The position numbers and the translations under genes were made by a program. Shown in pieces: positions 1-5,516 of a stretch of 5,516 bases of DNA; within the stretch, counting starts at the first letter, position 1, and the number at the start of each line of letters is the position of its first letter. The notes under the pieces were generated by a model. It had not been told where the DNA came from. It saw only the letters and a program-made list of their open reading frames with translations, and searched no databases. This DNA is from Verrucomicrobiota bacterium (GTDB lineage Bacteria; Verrucomicrobiota; Verrucomicrobiia; Opitutales; Coraliomargaritaceae), in contig JAQCDT010000083.1 of assembly GCA_027620575.1 (NCBI GenBank), positions 1 through 5,516 of the forward strand. Direction: 5' to 3'.

Positions 1-1055
1 GTGGGCGTCGGTACAGGAAATTCAGATGAAGCGCTGGGTTGTTTATGAATTAAATGTGGATTAGAGGCCTCTAATTTTTCGTGAATAGCTTGTAGTGTAA
101 ATTGACGCACACACGCTTCATCTCGAAAGCGGATTTCCTTTTTTGTTGGGTGTATATTTACGTCAACATCTTTGGGATCGATGGTTAAAAATAGAAAGAC
201 AATTGGGAAACGTCCTTTGGGTATTTTCCCCATGTAGGCGTCAAGTACTGCATAGGATAGGGTGCGATTATCAACGGGTCGATTATTCACAAAGAAGATC
301 ATTTCCCTGCGAGTGGAACGATCAATTCCGACTTTCGCAATTAAACCACTTATTTTTAAATTCGCATTTTCATCTTCTGCCGATATCGGTAATAAATCTT
401 TGGCGATATTACGATTCCATATTTCGCTGATTCGATCATTCAAACTATTGCAGGCAGCCGATTTCAAAATAACTTTACCCGTATCGATCAGTTCGAAAGC
501 GATATGGGGATGGGCCAAAGCAAAAAGACGGACTGCAAAATATATGTGGGCCGATTCGGTGTTTTCAGTTTTAAGGAATTTTCTTCGAGCAGGCACCCCA
601 GTGAACAAATTTCTCACCTCAATAATCGTTCCATGAGGCATGCCGCAGGCTTTTTGGCTCAATAATTTTCCTGCGGTTACATTGATTTCTACACCTTCGA
701 TCGAGTCTTTTGTCCGTGTCTTCAAAGTGAATTGTGAAACCGAAGCGATCGAGGGTAAGGCTTCACCTCGAAAGCCAAAACTTGTAATTTGATTGAGGTC
801 ATTCGCTTCCCTTAATTTGCTAGTCGCATGACGTTCTAATGAGAGCAGTGCATCATCTTCATTCATGCCAATTCCATTGTCCGAAATCTTTATCAAGGAC
901 TTGCCCCCATTATTAATTTCAATGGCAATTTTATTGGCTTGTGCATCTATGCTATTTTCAACCAACTCTTTAATCACAGCTACGGGTCTTTCAATAACTT
1001 CTCCAGCTGCAATTTGATTCGCTACACGATCACTGAGAATTTTGATTCTAGGCAT
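1..1055 (-). CDS. mutL: DNA mismatch repair protein MutL, N-terminal part (C-terminus outside window)
   Basis: MutL is the cytosolic GHKL-family ATPase that links mismatch recognition by MutS to strand removal. Translating the minus strand from the ATG at 1055-1053 gives 351 codons with no stop before the left edge. Visible motifs: NQIAAGEV (residues 13-20); KELVENSIDA (29-38), holding the predicted catalytic Glu30 and Mg-binding Asn34; DNGIG (59-63); GFRGEA (94-99, ATP lid); GVPARRKFL (153-161); FVNNRP (255-260) in the transducer domain; and DVNIHPTKKEIRF (298-310) with the conserved ATP-contacting lysine at 305. From about residue 332 the sequence becomes Pro/Ser-rich, as expected for the linker before the C-terminal dimerisation domain. 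That domain is outside the window, so whether this MutL carries the endonuclease motif cannot be told. The start is well placed: the protein begins MPRIKIL, aligning with the usual MutL N-terminus. No Shine-Dalgarno site is visible upstream. The gene is divergent from the DUF255 gene. Family assignment is secure. Confidence 0.97.
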   Translation of the reverse strand, partial: MPRIKILSDRVANQIAAGEVIERPVAVIKELVENSIDAQANKIAIEINNGGKSLIKISDNGIGMNEDDALLSLERHATSKLREANDLNQITSFGFRGEALPSIASVSQFTLKTRTKDSIEGVEINVTAGKLLSQKACGMPHGTIIEVRNLFTGVPARRKFLKTENTESAHIYFAVRLFALAHPHIAFELIDTGKVILKSAACNSLNDRISEIWNRNIAKDLLPISAEDENANLKISGLIAKVGIDRSTRREMIFFVNNRPVDNRTLSYAVLDAYMGKIPKGRFPIVFLFLTIDPKDVDVNIHPTKKEIRFRDEACVRQFTLQAIHEKLEASNPHLIHKQPSASSEFPVPTP

Positions 1056-1077
1056 AGTTTTATTGATTATTTGAGAT

Positions 1078-1106
1078 TGTATATTGATTGTGGTGTATCA
1101 ATGCAA
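1078..1106 (-). promoter_or_regulatory. Predicted sigma70-type promoter for mutL
   Basis: On the minus strand a -35-like TTGCAT (plus positions 1101-1106) is followed after 17 bases by TATACA (1078-1083). The overlapping TACAAT (1076-1081) is a closer -10 match but gives a 19-base spacer. Transcription would begin near 1071, leaving a leader of only about 16 bases before the mutL ATG. The leader has no purine-rich Shine-Dalgarno stretch. The call rests on sequence match only. Confidence 0.45.
1084..1101. repeat. Short inverted repeat in the divergent promoter gap
   Basis: TTGAT (1084-1088) and ATCAA (1097-1101) form 5-base arms around an 8-base centre. The site overlaps the -35 to -10 spacer of the predicted mutL promoter and the weak promoter of the DUF255 gene. 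In addition, the 8-mer TATTGATT occurs twice in the same orientation, at 1061-1068 and 1082-1089, a spacing of 21 bases or two helical turns. Position and form suit a regulator-binding site, but arms this short occur by chance in AT-rich DNA. Confidence 0.25.
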
Positions 1107-1116
1107 TAGACATATT
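1088..1116 (+). promoter_or_regulatory. Weak candidate promoter for the DUF255 gene
   Basis: TTGTGG (1088-1093) and CATATT (1111-1116) sit 17 bases apart on the plus strand, about 26 bases before the ATG at 1143. Matches to sigma70 consensus are only 3/6 and 4/6, so this is a weak call. A promoter is expected in this gap because the upstream gene is divergent. The elements overlap the mutL promoter on the other strand, so the two would compete for polymerase if both are real. Confidence 0.25.
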
Positions 1117-1142
1117 TATTTTTCTAAATTATTGTAAAACCT

Positions 1143-3146
1143 ATGAAGAATTCTCTTTCCAATGAAGCAAGCCTGTATCTGAAGCAACATGCGAATAATC
1201 CTGTTCACTGGTTTGCTTGGGGTGAAGAAGCGTTTGAATTAGCCAAGGAGAAAGATAAGCCTATTTTGATTTCTATTGGCTATTCCTCATGTCATTGGTG
1301 CCATGTCATGGCACATGAGTGTTTTGAAGATAGCTATATTGCGGATATCATGAACAAGCACTTTATATGTATCAAAGTGGATCGTGAAGAAAGACCCGAC
1401 GTGGATCAGGTATATATGGAGGCAGTGCAAATGATTATTCAAAGAGGAGGCTGGCCTTTAAATGTGTTTTGTTTACCAGATGGTCGTCCATTTTTTGGTG
1501 GTACTTATTTTCCGCCAGAGGATCTAGGAAATGGTCTGGTTCCATGGCCACAGCTTTTAGTTCGTATATCCGACTTTTATCAAAAATCTCGTGATGAATT
1601 AACTGAAAATGCCGAGGCTATACGGAGCAATTTATTAGCGAGCAGTGCTTCGAGTAGTGGGAGTAAGGACTTTGATTTAGCTGATTTAAATATTGCGGCT
1701 CAGGGGATATGTGGAAATCACGATGACCAATATGGTGGATTTGGACAGGCGCCTAAGTTTCCTCAAGCAATGGTATTAAATTTTTTGATGTCGATGCGAG
1801 ACCATCAAGAAGCGGACAAGGCTTTGCGGGATCGAATTGATTTCGTGGTCGCTCAAACGTTTAAGGCAATGGCTCATGGTGGTATTTATGATCAGATTGG
1901 TGGCGGTTTTTCTCGTTATAGCGTGGATGCCCATTGGTTAGTCCCGCACTTTGAAAAAATGCTTTATGATAATGCCTTGTTGTTAGAGAGCTATGTCAGA
2001 GCCTATTTAATTGCAGAAGCACCTTTGTATCGATCAATTGTCGAAGAGACTGTGGAGTGGTTGGATCGGGATTTATTGTTGGATTGTGGATTGTATGCCT
2101 CAGCTTTAGATGCAGATGTGGATGGGGAAGAAGGAAAATCCTATGTCTGGGATCTTGAAACGATCGAACAAGTCTTAGGACCTGCTTCAGGCAAAGCATT
2201 TTCTTTAGCTTATGGTGTTTCTCAAAAGGGAAATTTTGAAGATGATAGATCCGTACTAGCCTTACAAGATGGAGATTACGCGGTGCGAGATAATTTAAAA
2301 GAGGCACGTAAAACATTGCTCAACTTTCGAGAAGACAACCGAAATTCACCCACTCGAGACGATAAAGTTTTAACTGCTTGGAATTGTCTTTTGGCGACCG
2401 CTTTAGCGGAAGCAGGGTTTTATCTTAATCGGAAGGATTGGGTGGCAAAGGCTCGACATATAGTTGATTTCATCGATTCAAATTTGACGCATACTGATTC
2501 CGATGGCTTCTCTTTGAGTTCGGTGTATTATGAAGATTCAAGCAAACGAATCCCAGGTTTTTTGCATGATTATGCTTATTATGCACAGGCCTTGCTAGCG
2601 GTTGCGGGGAAAGTTGATTGGCTTGAGGCGGGTGCTTCTTCAGCTTACATAAATAAGGCAAAGTCCTGTTATGCCCATATTGAATCTCATTTTGGAGATT
2701 CTTCGGCATCAGGTTTCTATTATACCGCTAAGAATGCTGAGGCACCGATTGTTCGTAGAAAAGAGTGGTTTGATAATGCAACTCCTTCGGGCAATGCCAT
2801 GGTTTTGCATGTCCTTTCGCAGTTATATACTTTAACGGGCGATGCAGGCTATGAATCCATTTTAATTAAAGAACGCTCCTTTTATTCTCAGGGAGCGAAA
2901 CAACATGCCAGTGCAATTGCCTGTAGCTTAGAGGCCATTGCTCAATATGATTCAATTGCCGTTATTAAAACCAATGATGAGTCCAATATTGAATCAGCGA
3001 GGCAAATATTGCTCAAGCAGCCTTGGCGAAGATGCTTTGTCTTTTTTGATCCTGAAATCGATTTTCAATTATGTATTGGTAAAACTTGTTTTCCTAAAGG
3101 TATGTCTGTTGAGAATTGCTTAGCCAATTATTCTCAAAGTATTTGA
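1143..3146 (+). CDS. Thioredoxin-like DUF255 protein (YyaL / SPATA20 family)
   Basis: The 667-residue protein matches the whole length of the YyaL/SPATA20 family (Thioredox_DsbH, DUF255), whose members are typically about 600-700 residues. The N-terminal thioredoxin-fold domain (about 1-165) shows the family opening YLKQHANNPVHWFAWGEEAF (12-31), a CHWC motif (Cys50-Cys53) within SSCHWCHVM, DREERPDVD (about 79-87) and GGTYFPP. The larger remainder has the family motifs APKFPQ, HFEKMLYD (269-276), ALDADVDGEEG, DDKVLTAWN (406-414) and NATPSGN (545-551); this part is known in the family to resemble (alpha/alpha)6-barrel sugar epimerases and glycosidases. A Cys-rich LCIGKTCFP tail near the C-terminus matches the usual family ending. 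No signal peptide or membrane segment is seen, so the protein is probably cytosolic. The reaction is not established for the family; a redox or carbohydrate-linked role is only inferred. The ATG is the first after an in-frame stop at 1125-1127. No Shine-Dalgarno site is visible. Residue 415 is Cys where relatives, as I recall, usually have Gly after WN. Confidence 0.95.
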   Translation: MKNSLSNEASLYLKQHANNPVHWFAWGEEAFELAKEKDKPILISIGYSSCHWCHVMAHECFEDSYIADIMNKHFICIKVDREERPDVDQVYMEAVQMIIQRGGWPLNVFCLPDGRPFFGGTYFPPEDLGNGLVPWPQLLVRISDFYQKSRDELTENAEAIRSNLLASSASSSGSKDFDLADLNIAAQGICGNHDDQYGGFGQAPKFPQAMVLNFLMSMRDHQEADKALRDRIDFVVAQTFKAMAHGGIYDQIGGGFSRYSVDAHWLVPHFEKMLYDNALLLESYVRAYLIAEAPLYRSIVEETVEWLDRDLLLDCGLYASALDADVDGEEGKSYVWDLETIEQVLGPASGKAFSLAYGVSQKGNFEDDRSVLALQDGDYAVRDNLKEARKTLLNFREDNRNSPTRDDKVLTAWNCLLATALAEAGFYLNRKDWVAKARHIVDFIDSNLTHTDSDGFSLSSVYYEDSSKRIPGFLHDYAYYAQALLAVAGKVDWLEAGASSAYINKAKSCYAHIESHFGDSSASGFYYTAKNAEAPIVRRKEWFDNATPSGNAMVLHVLSQLYTLTGDAGYESILIKERSFYSQGAKQHASAIACSLEAIAQYDSIAVIKTNDESNIESARQILLKQPWRRCFVFFDPEIDFQLCIGKTCFPKGMSVENCLANYSQSI

Positions 3147-3173
3147 TTGTGAATATTTTGGAATGTCTATAAT
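3147..3173 (+). promoter_or_regulatory. Predicted promoter for argH
   Basis: A perfect TATAAT lies at 3168-3173, 25 bases before the argH ATG, in the 52-base gap after the DUF255 stop. The -35 is less clear: TTGTGA (3147-3152) gives a short 15-base spacer and TTGATT (3143-3148) a long 19-base spacer. A start near 3180 would leave a leader of about 19 bases. I see no recognisable ARG-box palindrome. Read-through from the upstream gene is also possible, since no terminator hairpin separates them. Confidence 0.45.
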
Positions 3174-3198
3174 TGATAATTAGATTCAATATTAAATA

Positions 3199-4608
3199 AT
3201 GAGTAAAAATAAACAACAAGCTACTTGGGGAGGACGTTTTGATGACAAGCCTTCTGATTTAATGTTACAAATAGGGGAGTCTGTATCGTTTGACTGTCGA
3301 TTAGCGCTCTATGATATTGAATGCAGTCGAGCACACGCTTCAATGTTGGAAAAAGTCGGTATCTTAAATGAGTCAGAATTAAAATCAATTTTGGCTGGTT
3401 TGGATACCGTTGAACAATCGATTGAATCACAAGAATTTAAATGGCGTTCTGATTTGGAAGATGTTCATATGAATATCGAACAAGCGTTAGTTGAAGTCGC
3501 ACCCGAGGCGCTTAAATTACACACTGCAAGAAGTCGAAACGATCAAGTGGCTACAGATATGCGTCTTTGGTTTAAAGATGCCTGTGTATCAATTATCGCG
3601 GATATCGAGTCTCTCGTGCAAAGCTGTTTGAAATTTTCGGAAGCCAATGCCAAAGTGATTATACCGGGATATACGCATTTGCAAAGAGCCCAGCCTGTGC
3701 CAATTGCACACCATATATTAGCGTATGTGGAAATGTTGATACGGGATATGAACCGTTTCTCAAACGTGTGGGATTCAGCCAATGTCTGTCCTTTGGGCTC
3801 AGGAGCAATCGCAGGAAGCACTTTGCCCATTGATCGGTTGTTTGTCGCTGAAAAATTGGGCTTTGTGGATGACGAGGGTTGTCCAATCATTACTCAAAAC
3901 AGTATGGATGCGGTGAGTGATCGTGATCTCTTTATTGAATTTGCCAATGCCTGTTCAATTACTGGGATGCACTTATCTCGTTTATCTGAAGATTTTATTT
4001 TATGGAGTAGTTCAGAGTTTGCATTTGTTTGTTTGCCTGATGCTTTCACCACAGGTTCAAGTCTCATGCCTCAAAAGAAAAATCCTGATGGGTTTGAATT
4101 AATCAGAGGAAAATCAGCCAAACTAATCGGCAATACTCAGACCTTGTATACATTGATGAAAGGGCTACCGCTAACCTATAATCGTGATATGCAGGAAGAT
4201 AAAGTACCTGTATTTGATTCCTATGATCAAATTAGCCTTATGCTCAAGGTGGCAGCTGCAACGCTTTCGGATGTCACAGTGAATGAATCTCGCTGTGCGC
4301 ATTCGGTTTCCGATCCTTTATTGCTCGCCACAGATGTGGTAGACTATCTTGTACTTAAGGGAGTTCCGTTCAGGGACGCTCATCATATTGTAGGTGCTTT
4401 AGTCAAACTATCTGAAACGCTTAAGCTACCTTTAGACGAATTGCCTTATGATAAAGTGAAAACTATTGATGAGCGAATTGATGAAAAATGGGGCTCAGTT
4501 TTTTCATTAGAGAGTGCTTTAAAATCGAGAAAACAAATTGGTATGCCTAGCTTGGAGCAAATTGCTTCTCAAATTTCTGCTTTAAAAGAGCGTTTCGAAA
4601 ATAGTTAA
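3199..4608 (+). CDS. argH: Argininosuccinate lyase
   Basis: This enzyme splits argininosuccinate into arginine and fumarate, the last step of arginine biosynthesis, in the cytosol as a homotetramer. The 469-residue length is normal for the family (E. coli about 457). It opens with WGGRF (10-14), the usual ArgH N-terminal motif. Three conserved regions of the fumarase/aspartase superfamily are intact: HTARSRNDQ (108-116); GYTHLQRAQP (157-166), with Thr159 and His160 matching the catalytic-site Thr161/His162 of duck delta-2 crystallin; and GSSLMPQKKNPD (286-297), with predicted catalytic Ser287 and Lys293. RSRNDQ and QKKNPD separate it from fumarase and adenylosuccinate lyase. The C-terminal region carries the ArgH-type VPFRDAHHIVG segment. 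No key residue is missing, so it should be active. No Shine-Dalgarno site precedes the ATG; the leader is A/T only just upstream. It is not next to other arg genes here, so the pathway is presumably scattered. The converging dus stop codon lies 25 bases after its stop. Confidence 0.98.
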   Translation: MSKNKQQATWGGRFDDKPSDLMLQIGESVSFDCRLALYDIECSRAHASMLEKVGILNESELKSILAGLDTVEQSIESQEFKWRSDLEDVHMNIEQALVEVAPEALKLHTARSRNDQVATDMRLWFKDACVSIIADIESLVQSCLKFSEANAKVIIPGYTHLQRAQPVPIAHHILAYVEMLIRDMNRFSNVWDSANVCPLGSGAIAGSTLPIDRLFVAEKLGFVDDEGCPIITQNSMDAVSDRDLFIEFANACSITGMHLSRLSEDFILWSSSEFAFVCLPDAFTTGSSLMPQKKNPDGFELIRGKSAKLIGNTQTLYTLMKGLPLTYNRDMQEDKVPVFDSYDQISLMLKVAAATLSDVTVNESRCAHSVSDPLLLATDVVDYLVLKGVPFRDAHHIVGALVKLSETLKLPLDELPYDKVKTIDERIDEKWGSVFSLESALKSRKQIGMPSLEQIASQISALKERFENS

Positions 4609-4615
4609 GCAATTT
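4559..4615. repeat. 9-base inverted repeat spanning the argH stop
   Basis: AAATTGCTT (4559-4567, inside argH) is exactly complementary in reverse to AAGCAATTT (4607-4615, overlapping the argH stop codon), with 39 bases between. It could pair at the 3' end of the argH transcript, but the stem is AT-rich, the loop is long and no clean T-run follows. It is therefore not a canonical intrinsic terminator. It is recorded because the 25-base argH-dus gap holds no better terminator on either strand. Confidence 0.3.
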
Positions 4616-4633
4616 TAACTTTGCACGGTTTGC

Positions 4634-5516
4634 CTATAAAGAGCAGGTGTTTTTGATTTCACAATTGGGACGGGCAACAAGACCCGCAATTGGCTCTAGT
4701 GGATAAATTTTTTCCGAATGGCCGTTGTTGATTAAGTAATGATCACAAATGGAGTCTAGCTCGGCTTTACTTTTGCATCGTCTGGCTTGGTAGAGAAATT
4801 GTCCTTCGCTATCGATACTGATGCCAATAAAGTTCAGGAATTTCTTTAAATAATTGATTCGAAAGCGTTCCTCTTGATTAGAGTGATTGGACAATTGATA
4901 TAGGTCATCAATATAGCCTCGAACCTCCTTGAAGGTGGGGGCAAAAATAGGTTTTCCAGTAAGATGTTCCTCTATTTGGCGAAATATCCATGGATTACGA
5001 ATGCAGGACCGGCCAATCATCACCCCTCTACAGTGTGTTTCTTTAAGGACTTTTTCAGAACTTTCATAGGACGTGATATTTCCGTTGGCGAGCACGGGGC
5101 AATTTACAATTTTTGCGGCTTCTTCAATATATTCGTATTGGACTTCACTTTTATAGCCACCTTTGACGGTTCGAGCATGAAGACTGAGTAATTCAACCTT
5201 ATGTGTATTGATGAGTTCAAGAATCTCGTGAAAATGTTGGTCACTTTCGAACCCAATTCGCATCTTAACCGTGAAAAAAGTTTGAATAGAGTTTTTTAGG
5301 CATTTGAAGATTTGATCAATTTTGGCAGGATCTCTTAGTAAGCCACCGCCTACATTTTTCTTGTAAACTTTAGGGGCAGGGCAACCCATATTGAGATCGA
5401 TTCCGGTGACGGGAAGTTCTCTTTCAAATATAGTTGCTACGGTTCTTTCTAAATCAGGTAAACTTTCTCCGATCAATTGTGCGAAGATTGGCTTATCTGT
5501 CTGGTGATAGAGTATG
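4634..5516 (-). CDS. tRNA-dihydrouridine synthase, Dus family (N-terminus outside window)
   Basis: Dus enzymes are FMN-dependent, NADPH-using proteins that reduce uridine to dihydrouridine in tRNA. The minus-strand frame is open from the right edge to the TAG at 4634-4636, giving 293 complete residues (numbered from the first whole codon at 5515). The order is that of a Dus TIM barrel: KPIFAQLIGES (8-18); DLNMGCPAPKV (40-50), with the conserved Cys45 expected to be the proton donor; GGGLLRDP (56-63); TVKMRIGF (82-89), with an FMN-contacting Lys84; LHARTVKG (112-119), with His113; ANGNI (143-147); and MIGRSCIRNPWIF (166-178). A helical C-terminal domain with KKFLNFIG follows, ending in PLEP and ARPN segments. 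The true start lies upstream. A TTG at 5476 could be mistaken for a start, but the family-conserved KPIFAQL lies before it in the same frame. The subtype (DusA, B or C) is not clear; the protein looks like a separate bacterial clade, so I give no symbol. Confidence 0.94.
   Translation of the reverse strand, partial: ILYHQTDKPIFAQLIGESLPDLERTVATIFERELPVTGIDLNMGCPAPKVYKKNVGGGLLRDPAKIDQIFKCLKNSIQTFFTVKMRIGFESDQHFHEILELINTHKVELLSLHARTVKGGYKSEVQYEYIEEAAKIVNCPVLANGNITSYESSEKVLKETHCRGVMIGRSCIRNPWIFRQIEEHLTGKPIFAPTFKEVRGYIDDLYQLSNHSNQEERFRINYLKKFLNFIGISIDSEGQFLYQARRCKSKAELDSICDHYLINNGHSEKIYPLEPIAGLVARPNCEIKNTCSL

Noticed and set aside
143..636. Open frames on the plus strand at 143-430 and 262-636
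   Set aside because: They lie wholly antisense to mutL, whose minus-strand frame carries every expected MutL motif. Their translations show no recognisable domain.
1996..2709. Open frames on the minus strand at 1996-2316 and 2470-2709
   Set aside because: They are antisense to the well-supported DUF255 gene, have odd compositions (His/Leu/Pro/Asn-rich) and no recognisable motif.
2938..3123. Small plus-strand frame inside the DUF255 gene
   Set aside because: It is an out-of-frame overlap with the conserved C-terminal region and shows no family match of its own.
1143..3146. DUF255 protein as a classical secreted Dsb or thioredoxin enzyme
   Set aside because: There is no signal peptide, the motif is CHWC and not CGPC or CPHC, and most of the protein is a large helical domain typical of YyaL/SPATA20.
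3221..4102. Small frames on both strands inside argH (3221-3430, 3543-3890, 3659-3886, 3917-4102)
   Set aside because: All overlap argH in other frames, where argH motifs are intact, and none shows a domain.
3199..4608. argH as adenylosuccinate lyase, fumarase or aspartase
   Set aside because: The superfamily signature is shared, but WGGRF, RSRNDQ, GYTHLQRAQP and MPQKKNPD together are specific to argininosuccinate lyase.
4964..5191. 75-codon plus-strand frame opposite dus
   Set aside because: It is antisense to the conserved MIGR, ANGN and LHAR motifs of Dus and has no recognisable feature.
1..5516. Mobile element, phage, defence system or CRISPR array
   Set aside because: No transposase, integrase, terminal repeats, spacer-repeat periodicity or accessory-type genes were seen. 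The genes are conserved and tightly packed.

Overview
This window holds four protein-coding genes packed closely together. None of the genes looks accessory: all are of the housekeeping or widespread-conserved type. From left to right they are the N-terminal 351 codons of mutL (minus strand, running off the left edge), a complete thioredoxin-like DUF255/YyaL-family gene (plus strand), a complete argH for argininosuccinate lyase (plus strand), and a tRNA-dihydrouridine synthase gene (minus strand, whose start lies beyond the right edge). I see no tRNA, rRNA, CRISPR array, insertion sequence, integrase, toxin or phage gene. No stretch longer than about 90 bases is without a gene.

The organism is a bacterium with moderately AT-rich DNA and very AT-rich intergenic gaps. 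The Dus protein is not a close match to remembered E. coli DusA, DusB or DusC. Its motif order and its C-terminal PLEP...ARPN tail resemble, from memory, Dus proteins of Verrucomicrobiota (Opitutae-like). That placement is an inference and needs a phylogenetic search. The three genes whose start codons are visible (mutL, the DUF255 gene and argH) all lack a recognisable Shine-Dalgarno sequence and have AT-rich leaders instead.

Layout: mutL and the DUF255 gene are divergent and share an 87-base gap (1056-1142). It holds a reasonable sigma70-like promoter for mutL, a weaker one for the DUF255 gene, and a small inverted repeat lying between the promoter elements. The DUF255 gene and argH are co-directional with a 52-base gap (3147-3198) that carries a perfect TATAAT, so argH probably has its own promoter even if it also receives read-through. 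argH and dus converge with only 25 bases between them and no canonical GC-rich hairpin plus T-run terminator.

The four genes do not form an obvious pathway: DNA mismatch repair, an uncharacterised thioredoxin-fold protein, the last step of arginine synthesis, and tRNA modification. I did not find a new biological system here. The points most worth a second look are the lack of Shine-Dalgarno sites, the motif shared between the two plus-strand promoter regions, and the Dus lineage.
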